The notes under the pieces: model-generated | Database searches by the model: none | Told to the model about the DNA's origin: nothing | What the model saw: the letters and a program-made list of their open reading frames with translations, nothing else | Assembly (NCBI GenBank): GCA_027618475.1 | Contig: JAQCEJ010000030.1 | Span: 1-55,480 of the forward strand | Direction of reading: 5' to 3' | Length of the DNA: 55,480 bases | Source: Planctomycetota bacterium | GTDB taxonomy: Bacteria > Planctomycetota > Planctomycetia > Planctomycetales > Planctomycetaceae | Program-made: the position numbers and the translations under genes | Part shown: piece after piece, positions 8,512 to 18,176 of the stretch | Layout of the letters: every line of letters starts with the position of its first letter | Position numbering within the stretch: the stretch's first letter is position 1

Positions 8512-8844
8512 ATGTCGAATCCACTCGAACGTCATCAGCGCCCTTCCAATTCTGCCGACGCGTTAGAAACGGAAACTCAATTCACCGTTCACGACAGATC
8601 TCCCGGTGCGGCCCCTCACTTTCTGGAATTCGAAGTGCAGCGGCAGTTATTATCCGAGCCGCGATATCAGTTTACCTCTCTGGTCGTTCGCCGGACGAAA
8701 AGCGGTGTGTGTCTCGACGGTGTGCTGATAGCCGATGAAGAGGCCCCGAACGTGACCGAACTTGTCCGTAAGACCTGCAGCGTCGAAGACGTCGTCAACC
8801 GTCTGGTTGTCTGCCACAGCGGGGCCGGGGAAATGGTGAGCTGA
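8512..8844 (+). CDS. BON-domain-like protein, 110 aa
   Basis: Residues about 40-105 show the BON pattern: a beta strand (FTSLVVRRTKSGVCLDGVLI) followed by a helix and a closing strand (SVEDVVNRLVVC). BON domains bind phospholipid or partner proteins. The N-terminal 35 residues are polar and probably disordered. ATG 8512 is chosen because GGAG at 8502-8505 lies 6 nt upstream; an in-frame ATG at 8446 adds 22 residues but has no ribosome site. There is no signal peptide, so if it is a BON protein it is cytoplasmic. The domain call is by pattern only. Confidence 0.55.
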   Translation: MSNPLERHQRPSNSADALETETQFTVHDRSPGAAPHFLEFEVQRQLLSEPRYQFTSLVVRRTKSGVCLDGVLIADEEAPNVTELVRKTCSVEDVVNRLVVCHSGAGEMVS

Positions 8845-8922
8845 GCGGAATGGCCCCTAGCGTTGAGGGCAATCGAACGTTCGAGACGGTTCTCTTGTCG
8901 CCCATCACGGTATCGACCCATT

Positions 8923-9834
8923 CTATTCGAATCGTATGACCTTTTCGGGAAAGTTGTCTCCCCAGCGGCTGGGATTGATTCCCGGGGCTTCAGACTTCAT
9001 GACTGTCGGTTTGTGTTCCTGTTCCCACGCCTGACTTGATGTATTCAGGCTCTTCAAAAATGGTTTGGCGATCTCTGGTGCACTGGCGACCAATGCGGGA
9101 TCCCAATCGTCGATCGGCTGAATGGGTCCGGCCCAGGCCGGTCGATATCCCAACTGCACCAACTCCCGCGGCTGTTCGTCTTTGTTCGGATGGCTGCCAT
9201 GCAGCAACAGCGACGGCACGATGACCGCCGATCCCGCCGGAACCACAAGAGTGATCTCTTCGGGATGCGATTTGTACCGCACATAGGGGCTCGCTTCCGC
9301 ATGAAATGACAAATGCGAACGGGGGATCAGTCGGAACGGCGCACGCTGCGGCGTCAATTCGTCGAGGTAGTACAAAACACGCACCAGCCGCGGACAACTC
9401 CCTTCGTACCCGAACAGATTCGAGCCATGCGGCTGACCGTCGGTATGCATCGAAATACCGGGACATCCCGGTTTTGACCGCTGAAAGAAACCCCGAGTAA
9501 AGACAATATCCGGCCCCATCAGGTCGGTGAGAAAATCGATCATCGGCGGGTACCCGATGAGTTCGGCGACAGCGCGGCTGTGCCATTGCGGTTGTATCAC
9601 CGCGCGCGTCTGATTGACGCTGTAATTCGTATGCGTCATCTCGGAGTCGGCGAGTTCACGCTTGATTCGGGCCACGTCATCGGGAGCGAGAATCGACGGA
9701 AATACAACATAACCCTCGACCTCGAGATGCCGAATCTGATCCGGACGGCTCATCGAGGCGAAATCGGTCATGTCGACGTTCATGAATTGAACTTCGTCGT
9801 CGTCGGTGAACCTCGGTGCGGACGTCAGATTCAT
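8923..9834 (-). CDS. Phytanoyl-CoA dioxygenase (PhyH) family protein
   Basis: 303-aa Fe(II)/2-oxoglutarate oxygenase-like protein. The metal triad is H130-x-D132 (in SMHTDGQPHG) and H212 (in LLLHGSHPN); R223 or R231 could bind 2-oxoglutarate. PhyH-family members hydroxylate diverse small molecules; the substrate is unknown. ATG 9834 is preferred because GAGG (9844-9847) lies 9 nt upstream. The frame extends to an ATG at 9894, but that codon lies inside an 89-bp repeat element (9882-9970) and lacks a well-spaced ribosome site. No clear operon partner: the downstream neighbour converges and the upstream neighbour diverges. Confidence 0.85.
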   Translation of the reverse strand: MNLTSAPRFTDDDEVQFMNVDMTDFASMSRPDQIRHLEVEGYVVFPSILAPDDVARIKRELADSEMTHTNYSVNQTRAVIQPQWHSRAVAELIGYPPMIDFLTDLMGPDIVFTRGFFQRSKPGCPGISMHTDGQPHGSNLFGYEGSCPRLVRVLYYLDELTPQRAPFRLIPRSHLSFHAEASPYVRYKSHPEEITLVVPAGSAVIVPSLLLHGSHPNKDEQPRELVQLGYRPAWAGPIQPIDDWDPALVASAPEIAKPFLKSLNTSSQAWEQEHKPTVMKSEAPGINPSRWGDNFPEKVIRFE

Positions 9835-9881
9835 CGGTTCGATCCTCAGTGAAATTCTCGCAGGAATTGTTTCTTCTTCTC

Positions 9882-9970
9882 CAAGCTGTTTCATAACCCT
9901 CTGGACGGTGGAGTTCTCGCTGTCATTTGAACGATAATCCTGTCGCCAACCGGGTTATGAAACCAGTTCT
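9882..9970. repeat. MITE-like palindromic repeat, copy 1
   Basis: 89-bp element with perfect 12-bp terminal inverted repeats GTTTCATAACCC / GGGTTATGAAAC at 9888-9899 and 9952-9963. Its reverse complement matches copy 2 (11507-11595) over the full length with no gaps, at about 68 of 89 positions: roughly 25 bp at each end and a central CGTTCAAATG are nearly identical while the connecting segments differ. It lies between the PhyH-like gene and the glycosyltransferase. Confidence 0.8.
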
Positions 9971-10077
9971 CATACATTTTTCGCCGATCGTCTGCAAGAG
10001 TGTCGCCGTTCGTAGAAAGGAAGTATAGTGTTGAGGAACAGACTCGACGCCGACGAAAACGCCATTGAGGCCGTGTG

Positions 10078-11508
10078 ATGTCAGCCATGCCGACCGGTTT
10101 AGAACAACGCCGCCATGTGTACGCCGCGAGCGCGATCGTTCTCGGGGCGTTGTTCATTCGTTGGCGGGCCAGTCTGGGGGAATTCTGGCTGGATGAGATC
10201 TGGTCGTGGTTTCTGGTGCAGTTTCAGGTGACGTCTTGGTCCGACGTCGTGTTCACGCTGAAACACGACAACAACCATCTGCTCAATTCCTGGTTCCTGT
10301 ATGCTCTCGGGCCCGGTCAGGACTGGACAATTTACCGTTTGCCTTCCGTGCTGTTTGGCACGGCGACCGTGGCACTGGCAGGCTGGTGGGGACGACTTCA
10401 CGGCACGTCTGTCGGCTGGTTCGCGATGATTCTCACGGCAGGGTCGTACGTGCTGACGCATTATTCGTCGGAAGCACGTGGTTATGCACCATTGATGTTT
10501 TTCAGTCTGCTGGCATTCATCGCGATGGAACGCGCCCTCGCCACGGGAAAAGCGAAGTGGGATGTCGTGTGGAACTTTGCCGCCATTTTCGGCGTGCTGT
10601 CACATGCAACATTCGTCACAATGCTGGTATCCATCGGGTTGTGGTCTGTCGTCACAATGCTGACATCGGCGACGAGCAAGGGGTACGTCGTTCTAAGATT
10701 ACTGCGCTGGCACTTCATCCCGGTGTTGTTTGCCGGATGGCTCTACTGGGTGAATTTGAGTCAGGTCGCCATCGGCGGTGGTATTCAGCAATCGCCGTTG
10801 GGGGTCGTACGCGATGCCTTATCGCTGACGATCGGCGGCCCATTCGAGAATTGGGTCAGCACGGTCTTCGCCGGCATCGTCGCGACATCTGTGATAGTGT
10901 GTCTCACCTGGCTGGCGGTCACACGTCAGAAACGTTACGCGTTTGCCTTCGCAATGATCATCGCCATCGCGCCAGTGGGTTTGGTTGCATTTCTAGGATA
11001 TTCCGATTTGTACGTTCGCTTTTTTCTGACCAGCATCTTGTTTGTGATGTTGCTCTTCAGCCTGGCGCTGGGACGCCTCTATGATGCCGGAGGACGAAGA
11101 CGCTGGTTCGCTGTCGCGATAACCATTGCGATTGTCGCAGGCAATGCCGTGCATATCGAACGGGTGTTCCGCCTCGGACGTGGCAGTTATCTCGTCGCGT
11201 TGGATCTGATCTTAAACGAGTCGCGAGACGATCGGACAGTCATCGCCTTCGATAACGATTTTCGCCATCGTCTGGTCGTCGCGTTCTACCAGAACCGCAT
11301 CGTAAAATTGCAATCGATGGATTTTGTCGAACCCCAACGTGCGTGGAGCAATCCGGAATGGCTGCTGACGCACGGCTTCGACAGGGACTGGCAACCTGTT
11401 GATTCCATCACACCGACAGGTGGAACACGTTACGACCTCGTACGAGTATTTCCTTACGCCGGACTTTCGGGCTGGTCGTTAGGAGTTTATCGACGCGCGG
11501 AAGATTAG
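10078..11508 (+). CDS. Integral-membrane GT-C glycosyltransferase
   Basis: 476-aa polytopic protein with roughly ten hydrophobic segments. The first loop carries GEFWLDEIWSW with the acidic pair D39/E40, the catalytic-metal signature of GT-C enzymes (GT39/ArnT/PMT superfamily), followed by HDNNHLLNSWF and HYSSEARGYAP, which are typical of this family in Planctomycetes. These enzymes transfer a sugar from a polyprenyl-phosphate donor to lipids, glycans or proteins on the outer face of the inner membrane; the acceptor is unknown. ATG 10078 is preferred: GAGG at 10067-10070 is 7 nt upstream, while an in-frame GTG lies 3 nt earlier. The stop codon touches copy 2 of the repeat, and copy 1 lies just upstream, so the gene sits as a bracketed unit. 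Confidence 0.85.
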   Translation: MSAMPTGLEQRRHVYAASAIVLGALFIRWRASLGEFWLDEIWSWFLVQFQVTSWSDVVFTLKHDNNHLLNSWFLYALGPGQDWTIYRLPSVLFGTATVALAGWWGRLHGTSVGWFAMILTAGSYVLTHYSSEARGYAPLMFFSLLAFIAMERALATGKAKWDVVWNFAAIFGVLSHATFVTMLVSIGLWSVVTMLTSATSKGYVVLRLLRWHFIPVLFAGWLYWVNLSQVAIGGGIQQSPLGVVRDALSLTIGGPFENWVSTVFAGIVATSVIVCLTWLAVTRQKRYAFAFAMIIAIAPVGLVAFLGYSDLYVRFFLTSILFVMLLFSLALGRLYDAGGRRRWFAVAITIAIVAGNAVHIERVFRLGRGSYLVALDLILNESRDDRTVIAFDNDFRHRLVVAFYQNRIVKLQSMDFVEPQRAWSNPEWLLTHGFDRDWQPVDSITPTGGTRYDLVRVFPYAGLSGWSLGVYRRAED

Positions 11509-11595
11509 AACTGGTTTCATAACCCGGTTGGCAACCGAAAAGACGTTCAAATGGTCCTGAAATACTCGAAGTCCAGAGGGTTATGAAACTGCTTG
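11507..11595. repeat. MITE-like palindromic repeat, copy 2 (opposite orientation)
   Basis: Second 89-bp copy, inverted relative to 9882-9970, with the same 12-bp terminal inverted repeats at 11514-11525 and 11578-11589. It begins within the stop codon of the glycosyltransferase gene, so could double as its 3' hairpin. Confidence 0.8.
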
Positions 11596-11972
11596 TAACA
11601 GTTCGGTAAGACCTGGGCCGAGGCAAACATGGTGAAACATCAGTTGTACTGAATTGGCGCGGCTTGACGATTTCGTGTCGCCTGAATTTTTGATGAAGTG
11701 AAATTCTCCGTGTAGAAATCGCAAACGTGGCAAACGCGATACTACGCTGTGCGAAAGATGGCGCATCGTAAATCGGCCCGATGTCTCGTTCACATGCGCT
11801 TTTCACCTTCCATTATCAGGTCGGTGATGTGATAATAGAGTCCTTCAAAACTTTGCCCCGCAATACGACACTCCCGCTGAATTCGATGCTGACTTCATGC
11901 GGTCACTCCTTGCCAACACGCCTTGTGTTTTCAATACGATTCAACACGACGGCCTTGAAAGAATCGTTCATA
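11596..11972. other. Intergenic region before the RND operon
   Basis: No gene is supported. The reading frame of the efflux adaptor is open back to 11781, but that extension has no signal sequence or ribosome site. Leftward frames here (11408-11806, 11581-11793) overlap the repeat and look random. The region presumably holds the efflux operon promoter, but no convincing -35/-10 pair was found. Confidence 0.4.
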
Positions 11973-13403
11973 ATGTCGCAATCCATTGCATCAGTCCCGT
12001 CGTCGCCGCGGATCCCACTGAGGGTCGTCATACTTGCGCTGATGCTCAGTCCTCTTCAATTCGGTTGCGATTCATCTTCTGCAACGGTTGCCCAGCCTCA
12101 GGAGAAAAAACTCCCTACGATCCAGGCCGATGTTTTAAATGTCACTCAAAGGTCGTGGCCGACAATTGTCCGCAGCCAGGGAAATCTTATCGCCGATGAA
12201 ATGGCCGTTGTCGGGTCGAAAGTCGCCGGTCGTGTCGCTCGGGTCCACGTTGACCTGGGAGATATTGTCAAAGCCGGCAGCCCACTGATAACGCTCGATG
12301 AAAACGAATTCCGCCTGCGAGTGTTGCAAGCCGATGCGCAGTTGACGCAGGCGCGATCGGCGGTGGGATTAGGTGTCGACGATAGGGTCGAAAACCTGAA
12401 AGCCGAGAATTCCCCTCCCGTGCAAGAGCAACTGGCGCTCTGGGACGAAGCCAAAGCGAATCTCGAACGGATGAAAAAGCTGCAAATGCAGAAGGCGGTC
12501 ACTCTGGCGGAAGTCGAACAAATTGCCGCCGCCGCACGCGTTGCCGAAGCACGCTACGCTTCGGCCCTTAACAGCACACGAGAAAAAATTGCCCTGATCG
12601 GGATTCGGCAGGCAGAGTTGTCGCTGGCCCGTCAGCAGTTAGATGATGTCGTCGTGCGAATGCCGTTCGACGGATTGGTGCAGCAGCGTGACGTCGCCCC
12701 CGGGGCTTACGTGCAGGTGGGGAATCCGGTTGTCACTGTTGTCCGAACGAATCCGCTTCGTTTCCGGGGGGCAATGGCCGAACGATTAGCACAGAACCTC
12801 GCCGTGGGTCAAAAAATCGCACTGAAGATCGAATCGCTCGACGAACCGCGCATGGTGACAGTGGCCCGGATCAGCCCGGCACTGAACCGCATGAACCGTT
12901 CGCTGACGTTTGAAGCCGATGTGAAGAATGAAGACCATCGGCTGCGTGCGGGGTTGTTTGCTGAGGCGGATGTGTTCATCGATCCGCAGGCTCAAGCACT
13001 GGTCGTCCCCGCCTCCGCAATTGTCGAATTCGCCGGTGCCGAAAAAGTCTGGAAGGTCATCGAGGGTAAAGCGACAGAACACGAAGTTTTGACCGGCGCA
13101 CGCCGCGACAACACGATCGAAATTCTAAAAGGGCTCGCCGTGGGAGATGTCATTCTTGTCGACGGCATGAAGGGGCGAGAAGCCTTGATCGATCCCCAGC
13201 CCGTGCCGGAATCGAGTCATTCATTGCCACCTCCCGAAAATCAGGCCGGCAAACAGACGGCCCCGGCAACCACCATTGAACTCGGGACGCAAGAGGTCGA
13301 CGGTGATGAAAAAGTCGACGAAAGCATAACCGATCGACCAGCGTCTGTAGGGGGCGAATCGATCCCCGAACCGGTGTCGTCCGAAACCGCCGTCTCCGAA
13401 TAG
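11973..13403 (+). CDS. RND efflux pump periplasmic adaptor (HlyD/MFP family), lipoprotein
   Basis: 476-aa membrane fusion protein. Residues 13-32 form a lipoprotein signal with lipobox LQFG-C32. The mature part has the split lipoyl domain (GRVARVHVDLGDIVKAGSPLITLDE), an alpha-helical hairpin (about 110-215, rich in Ala/Glu/Arg heptads), the second lipoyl half (VRMPFDGLVQQRDVAPGAYVQVG) and beta-barrel/membrane-proximal domains. The last 60 residues are a Pro/Glu/Ser-rich tail not needed for the fold. It connects the inner-membrane pump to an outer-membrane channel; none is encoded nearby. ATG 11973 is chosen since it places the signal peptide near the N-terminus. The pump gene starts 56 bp downstream. 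Confidence 0.9.
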   Translation: MSQSIASVPSSPRIPLRVVILALMLSPLQFGCDSSSATVAQPQEKKLPTIQADVLNVTQRSWPTIVRSQGNLIADEMAVVGSKVAGRVARVHVDLGDIVKAGSPLITLDENEFRLRVLQADAQLTQARSAVGLGVDDRVENLKAENSPPVQEQLALWDEAKANLERMKKLQMQKAVTLAEVEQIAAAARVAEARYASALNSTREKIALIGIRQAELSLARQQLDDVVVRMPFDGLVQQRDVAPGAYVQVGNPVVTVVRTNPLRFRGAMAERLAQNLAVGQKIALKIESLDEPRMVTVARISPALNRMNRSLTFEADVKNEDHRLRAGLFAEADVFIDPQAQALVVPASAIVEFAGAEKVWKVIEGKATEHEVLTGARRDNTIEILKGLAVGDVILVDGMKGREALIDPQPVPESSHSLPPPENQAGKQTAPATTIELGTQEVDGDEKVDESITDRPASVGGESIPEPVSSETAVSE

Positions 13404-13459
13404 CGACGGTGAACCCCCTGTCACAACACACAGAGCATTGCTGACGGAGTAACGTAACC

Positions 13460-16400
13460 GTGTATTGGCTTGCCGAAGTCTGCGTGAAACGGCCCGTGTT
13501 CGCGCTGATGCTGATCTTGGCGCTAGTCGTGGCAGGTGTCGCGGCCTTTCCGTCGTTGGGAGTCGATCGATTTCCCAATATGGATATGCCGACGATCTAC
13601 GTCCGCACCAATTATCCCGGCGCCGCGGCGACCGAAGTGGAATCGGAAGTCAGCGCGATTCTCGAAGATGCCGTCGCGACCGTCGCCGGTATTGAAGAAT
13701 TGCGATCGATTTCGCGCGATGATCGGTCGTTCGTGCTGATCACATTCGCACTCGACCGAAATATTGACGCGGCGACGCAGGATGTGCGTGACGCGATTGC
13801 CGGTGCCCTTAATCTGCTCCCTCCGGGCATCGACCCGCCCGTTGTCCAGAAGCAGGATCTCGACGCCTCATCGATTATGTCGATTGCCGTTTCCGGTCCG
13901 CGGACGTCTCGTGAACTGTTTGTCCTCGCCGAACGCTATGTGAAAAACGTGATCGAATCGTCGCACGGGGTGGCGAGTGTTGAAATCTCCGGCGCTGCCG
14001 ACCGGGCGGTTCAGGTTGAGATCGACGCACGCCGTCTGGCAGCTCATCAGTTATCGATTCTGCAAGTCCGTGAAGCGCTCGTGAATCAAAACGCCGAGGT
14101 TCCCGGCGGAAAGATGGATCAGGGTTATCGCGAACGGGCGATGCGTACGCTGGGTCGCGTCGACCATGCCCGCGAGTTCGACGAAATCGTCGTCACAACC
14201 GTCGATGGTGCCCCCATCCGCCTCAAAGATCTTGGACAAGTTTATGACCGCACGAAAGAAGTGCGCACGTTGGCCCGACTCAACGGCAAGCCTGCCGTCG
14301 TCTTGCGAGTCCAGCGCCAATCGGGCGAGAACACTGTGGCGGTGATCGACGCCGTTAAAGCGGCGCTCCCTCGCTCGCGAGAATTGATGCCCGAAGATGT
14401 CGAAGTCACCATCATTCAGGATCAGTCGCGGTACATCCAAGAGGCGTTACACGAAATCGAACGCCATCTGATCTCGGGCAGCATCCTGGCGTGCATCACG
14501 GTGCTGCTGTTTATGCGGTCGTGGCGGTCGACGCTGATCGCCGCCGTCGCCATTCCGGCGTCGATTATCGCCACGTTTGCCTTTATGAACTGGTTCGATT
14601 TCACACTCAACAATGTGACCATGCTCGCACTGGTGTTGATGGTGGGAGTCGTCATCGATGACGCGATCGTCGTTCTCGAAAACGTCTTTCACTGCATCGA
14701 AGAAAAAGGAATGGATCCGTCCGAAGCGGCGATTTACGGCACGAAGGAAATCGGCCTCGCCGTGCTGGCGACGACGCTGTCGCTCGTGATTGTATTTCTG
14801 CCCGTCTCCTTTTTGTCGAGCGTGACGGGACGAATGCTCTTTCAGTTTGGTGTAACGGCAACCGTGGCGATTCTCGTCTCGATGATCGTCAGTTTTTCGC
14901 TCACGCCGATGATGTGCAGCAAACTCCTCAAACCGGGCATGGCGTCCCCCGACGGCAGCGGTGCGGCTTCACGGCGGGGGTTTTACCACCTTGTCGAAGT
15001 GGCCTATTTATGGATGCTGAGATTAGCGATGCGCCTGCGGTGGCTGGTGCTGCTCGTTTCCATCGCCGTAATTGCGAGCAACTACTGGCTGTATCATCTC
15101 GTCAAGCACGATTACATTCCGCTGAATGTCGACGAATCGGAATTCGAAATTCGTGCCGAGGCCAAGCAGGGTGCCAGTATCGTTGCGATGAAAGAAACCG
15201 TCGATGTGATCGAAGCCGAATTGAATCAGGTCGAAGGAATCACCACGGTGTTGACGTCGGTCGGATCGGTCACATTCGGCGACGTCAATCGGGCCAACAT
15301 CTTTGTCCGGCTGCAAGACAGTCAGGAACGGACCTTCTCGTTTTCGCGTCTCTTTCAGGGGATTCTTAACGGCGACCCCAAGGCTGCATTTCGCGGTAAC
15401 TTTACGCAACGAGAAAAGATGAGTGAAATTCGCCAGAGGCTTAATACCATTCCCGATCTGAAAGTCGGTGTGCGTAATCTCACGTCGTTTCGGCAGGGGG
15501 CCCCGGTCGACATCGATCTGGCGATTACCGGCCCTACGATGGACGGCTTGCTGGCATTCAGCGAAAAACTCCGCGACAAAGCGAAGACGATTCCCGGACT
15601 GGTCGACGTCATTTCGACCTTGGAAATCGACAACCCCGAACTTCTGGTGCGCATCGACCGTGACCGTTCTGCGGCGCTTGGGGTCGACGTGCGTGAAATC
15701 GCCGATACGCTGCGTGTCGCCGTCGGTGGTGACGACCGCGTCTCGCGGTATCGAGACAAAACCGTCGACGATGCGTACGATGTCGAACTCAGGCTGGTCA
15801 ATCTCGACCGTCGCGATGTCGAATCGATCTCTCAACTCTATGTCCGCACGGGATCGAGCCTGCCGTCCGGCCCATCGGCGGGAGAAGGGAATGAGGGGGA
15901 CTCCGTGTTGACGCCGATCAGCAATGTGATTCGATTCGAGTTCAATCAGGCCGCGTCGCGCATCGATCGGTTGAATCGCCAGAAGATGGTCGCGGTTCGC
16001 GCTAACTTAAAGGGAGGATACGCACTGGGAGACGGCCTCGATGCCATCCATCAGGCCGCCGATGAAATTGGAATTCCTCCCGGCTTCAATACGCAGGTGC
16101 TCGGCGGAGGCCGCGAACTCGAACGCACGCTGGCAGACTTCAGTTGGACGTTCGTCATGTCATTCATCTTTATGTACATCGTACTCGCCGCACAGTATGA
16201 GCATCTCGTGCATCCCTTTGTGATTCTGTTGTCGTTGCCGCTCGCCGTTCCGTTCGGCTTGATCAGCCTGTACTGGGGAGGCGAAACGCTGAATCTGTAT
16301 TCCGCACTCGGCATTCTGGTTCTGTTCGGCGTTGTAAAAAAAGCATCGATTCTGCAGGTTGACCATACCAATGCGCTGCGTGCCAAGGGGATGGAACGCG

Positions 16401-16729
16401 AAGAAGCGATCATTCAGGCCAACCGCGATCGGCTCCGTCCGATTCTGATGACGACGCTGTCGTTCGTCGTCGGACTGTTGCCGCTCTTGATCGCAACCGG
16501 ACCCGGTGCCGAAGAACGCCGCTCGATCGCCGTCCTTGCCGTCGGCGGACAGACCCTCTCGCTGCTGTTGACGCTGCTTGCGATTCCCGTTCTCTACTCG
16601 TACTTCGACGACATCGGCCTGATCGCCCATCGGGTCTGGAAATGGTGGACACGACCCGCCAAATCAACGTTGACGACTCCGCAGCCGAGTTCGGTGGCAA
16701 TGACGACGGCGGAACAATCAAGTCGTTGA
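13460..16729 (+). CDS. RND family efflux transporter permease (HAE1-like)
   Basis: 1089-aa proton-driven RND transporter. The N-terminus (MYWLAEVCVKRPVFALMLIL) is the classic cytoplasmic start plus TM1, followed by the porter domain with the PxxxVRTNYPGA motif, TM2-6, a second porter half and TM7-12. TM4 holds GVVIDDAIVV with the proton-relay pair D400/D401. Length fits the family (about 1020-1100). It begins with GTG, preceded by GGAG at 13446-13449 (10 nt spacing). With the adaptor just upstream it forms a two-gene operon; substrates may be drugs, lipids or metabolites. No local regulator or TolC-type gene is present. Confidence 0.93.
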   Translation: MYWLAEVCVKRPVFALMLILALVVAGVAAFPSLGVDRFPNMDMPTIYVRTNYPGAAATEVESEVSAILEDAVATVAGIEELRSISRDDRSFVLITFALDRNIDAATQDVRDAIAGALNLLPPGIDPPVVQKQDLDASSIMSIAVSGPRTSRELFVLAERYVKNVIESSHGVASVEISGAADRAVQVEIDARRLAAHQLSILQVREALVNQNAEVPGGKMDQGYRERAMRTLGRVDHAREFDEIVVTTVDGAPIRLKDLGQVYDRTKEVRTLARLNGKPAVVLRVQRQSGENTVAVIDAVKAALPRSRELMPEDVEVTIIQDQSRYIQEALHEIERHLISGSILACITVLLFMRSWRSTLIAAVAIPASIIATFAFMNWFDFTLNNVTMLALVLMVGVVIDDAIVVLENVFHCIEEKGMDPSEAAIYGTKEIGLAVLATTLSLVIVFLPVSFLSSVTGRMLFQFGVTATVAILVSMIVSFSLTPMMCSKLLKPGMASPDGSGAASRRGFYHLVEVAYLWMLRLAMRLRWLVLLVSIAVIASNYWLYHLVKHDYIPLNVDESEFEIRAEAKQGASIVAMKETVDVIEAELNQVEGITTVLTSVGSVTFGDVNRANIFVRLQDSQERTFSFSRLFQGILNGDPKAAFRGNFTQREKMSEIRQRLNTIPDLKVGVRNLTSFRQGAPVDIDLAITGPTMDGLLAFSEKLRDKAKTIPGLVDVISTLEIDNPELLVRIDRDRSAALGVDVREIADTLRVAVGGDDRVSRYRDKTVDDAYDVELRLVNLDRRDVESISQLYVRTGSSLPSGPSAGEGNEGDSVLTPISNVIRFEFNQAASRIDRLNRQKMVAVRANLKGGYALGDGLDAIHQAADEIGIPPGFNTQVLGGGRELERTLADFSWTFVMSFIFMYIVLAAQYEHLVHPFVILLSLPLAVPFGLISLYWGGETLNLYSALGILVLFGVVKKASILQVDHTNALRAKGMEREEAIIQANRDRLRPILMTTLSFVVGLLPLLIATGPGAEERRSIAVLAVGGQTLSLLLTLLAIPVLYSYFDDIGLIAHRVWKWWTRPAKSTLTTPQPSSVAMTTAEQSSR

Positions 16730-17102
16730 GATACTTCATGTGGGCGATACGTTTTCTGCGATTCCGTCGCATTTTAACGATTCGACGCGGCTTACGCGAT
16801 CCGGAGTTGACCCTTGAATTCCAAAGAAAATCGCCTTTTACAGGCAGAATCGCAGACGTGCGTTTGAGTTTGAGTCGAATTGACACAAAGAGATATTCAT
16901 TAACGAAAGGCTTAAGTCACTGTGACAATTGGCATTAACAATTGACACGCACGCATCAACACCGCATAATATGGTTTATCTGAAAATGAATTTCAGTTGA
17001 ATTTATTCCTTTCAATAATGCGGTTCCGCGGTCACCTCATGATGCGTCGTCGCTGAGGTCGATAACTTTCGTTCTTTTTGTTGTTTCAGAAAAGGAATCA
17101 CC
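16730..17102. other. Intergenic region with prepilin promoter
   Basis: 373 bp without a gene, notably AT-rich after 16900. It contains the consensus-like promoter at 16942-16970 and a leader of about 125 nt before the prepilin start. Confidence 0.5.
16942..16970 (+). promoter_or_regulatory. Sigma-70-type promoter for the DUF1559 prepilin
   Basis: TTGACA (16942-16947), 17-bp spacer, CATAAT (16965-16970): a perfect -35 and a 5/6 -10 box. Transcription would start near 16977, leaving a leader of about 125 nt before 17103. Confidence 0.7.
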
Positions 17103-18074
17103 ATGAATGCATCACGTCGAAAAGGGTTTACGCTGATCGAGCTATTGGTCGTCATCGCCATTATTGCCGTCTTGATTGCCTTGCTGCTTCCGGCAGTGCA
17201 ACAGGCACGCGAAGCGGCACGCCGTACCCAATGCAAAAACAACCTCAAGCAATTGGGGTTGGCGGTGCACAACTATCATGACGCTCATTTGGTGTTCCCG
17301 TATGGAGCACAGGGTTATGGTCCCGCCGGCCGGTTCTATGGCGCCTGGAAACAATTCGTATTGCCCTACCTCGATCAGGCAGCTTTGTATAATCAGGTCT
17401 CTCCATACTTCGGGTACCCGGCAACGTCATACGCCACGATTAATGCTGCTCTGGCAACGCAGAATCTGATCGCATTTCCTGCATTTTATTGCCCCAGTGA
17501 ATCGGCCGATCAGGTCGGTAACATCCCGGCAAGTGCATCCTGGCCAAGCGAAATATGCGTTCCGACGACATCAGCGCGATCCAGTTACGTCGGGAGCGCT
17601 GGCGCGGACAATGCCGGTTCGTGTGCGGCGACGCTGTGCAACGGAACGAATTGCTACTGCGGAACCGCAGGAGCCCACTTTATCGCCAGCCCTTCAGAAA
17701 GCTCGATCGCTGGCATGTTCGCTCAAAGTGCCACGCGCACAGCGATCCGACATGTGACTGACGGCACGTCTAACACACTGCTGCTGGGTGAAGTCACTCA
17801 AGCCCGACCGTCACAACTGAGCGTCAATGCACTCGGCTCCAAATGGCAGGCTGTGCTCGGCATTTGGGGTTGCGCATCGACGGCCGCAGGAATCAATTCC
17901 CCCTTGCGTACCGGCAATTATTACGGCAGCGAAGCTTTCGCCAGCTACCACGAAGGTGGGGCGCAGTTTACGATGGCGGATGGTTCCGTCCGCTTTATCT
18001 CGGAGAGTATTGATCTCCGCGTATTCGGATTTGTCGGATCGCGATCTGGTGGTGAAACGCTGGGCGAATTCTGA
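17103..18074 (+). CDS. DUF1559 prepilin-like protein
   Basis: 323-aa protein with a type IV prepilin/pseudopilin N-terminus: short basic leader, predicted cleavage G8|F9 by prepilin peptidase, E13 at position +5 and a 20-residue hydrophobic helix ending LLLPAVQQ. The following [26 protein letters not shown] is the DUF1559 hallmark, and the C-terminus has the matching [16 protein letters not shown] motif. DUF1559 proteins are hugely expanded in Planctomycetes and are thought to be surface or pseudopilus-like components. AAGGA before the ATG fits a ribosome site. A strong promoter lies upstream, and a hairpin terminator directly follows, suggesting high expression relative to the lipoprotein gene beyond. 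Confidence 0.93.
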   Translation: MNASRRKGFTLIELLVVIAIIAVLIALLLPAVQQAREAARRTQCKNNLKQLGLAVHNYHDAHLVFPYGAQGYGPAGRFYGAWKQFVLPYLDQAALYNQVSPYFGYPATSYATINAALATQNLIAFPAFYCPSESADQVGNIPASASWPSEICVPTTSARSSYVGSAGADNAGSCAATLCNGTNCYCGTAGAHFIASPSESSIAGMFAQSATRTAIRHVTDGTSNTLLLGEVTQARPSQLSVNALGSKWQAVLGIWGCASTAAGINSPLRTGNYYGSEAFASYHEGGAQFTMADGSVRFISESIDLRVFGFVGSRSGGETLGEF

Positions 18075-18112
18075 TACCGTCCTTAAAAGGTGTCGTTGTT
18101 ACACACACTTAC

Positions 18113-18157
18113 AACTGCGACTGCCGGTGGTTCTGGCAGCCGCAGTTGTTTTCTTTC
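18113..18157 (+). terminator. Rho-independent terminator between prepilin and lipoprotein
   Basis: A 13-nt stem (AACTGCGACTGCC with GGCAGCCGCAGTT, one mismatch) around a 9-nt loop, then GTTTTCTTTC. It lies between two genes in the same direction, so partial read-through could set their ratio. Confidence 0.75.
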
Positions 18158-18176
18158 ACAATTTTGAGGATACAAC

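Noticed and set aside
11581..11793. 70-codon leftward frame next to repeat copy 2
   Set aside because: Its end lies within the repeat and the sequence shows no family features; probably chance.
15023..15835. 270-codon leftward frame inside the RND transporter gene
   Set aside because: Antisense shadow; the plus strand encodes an intact RND pump.
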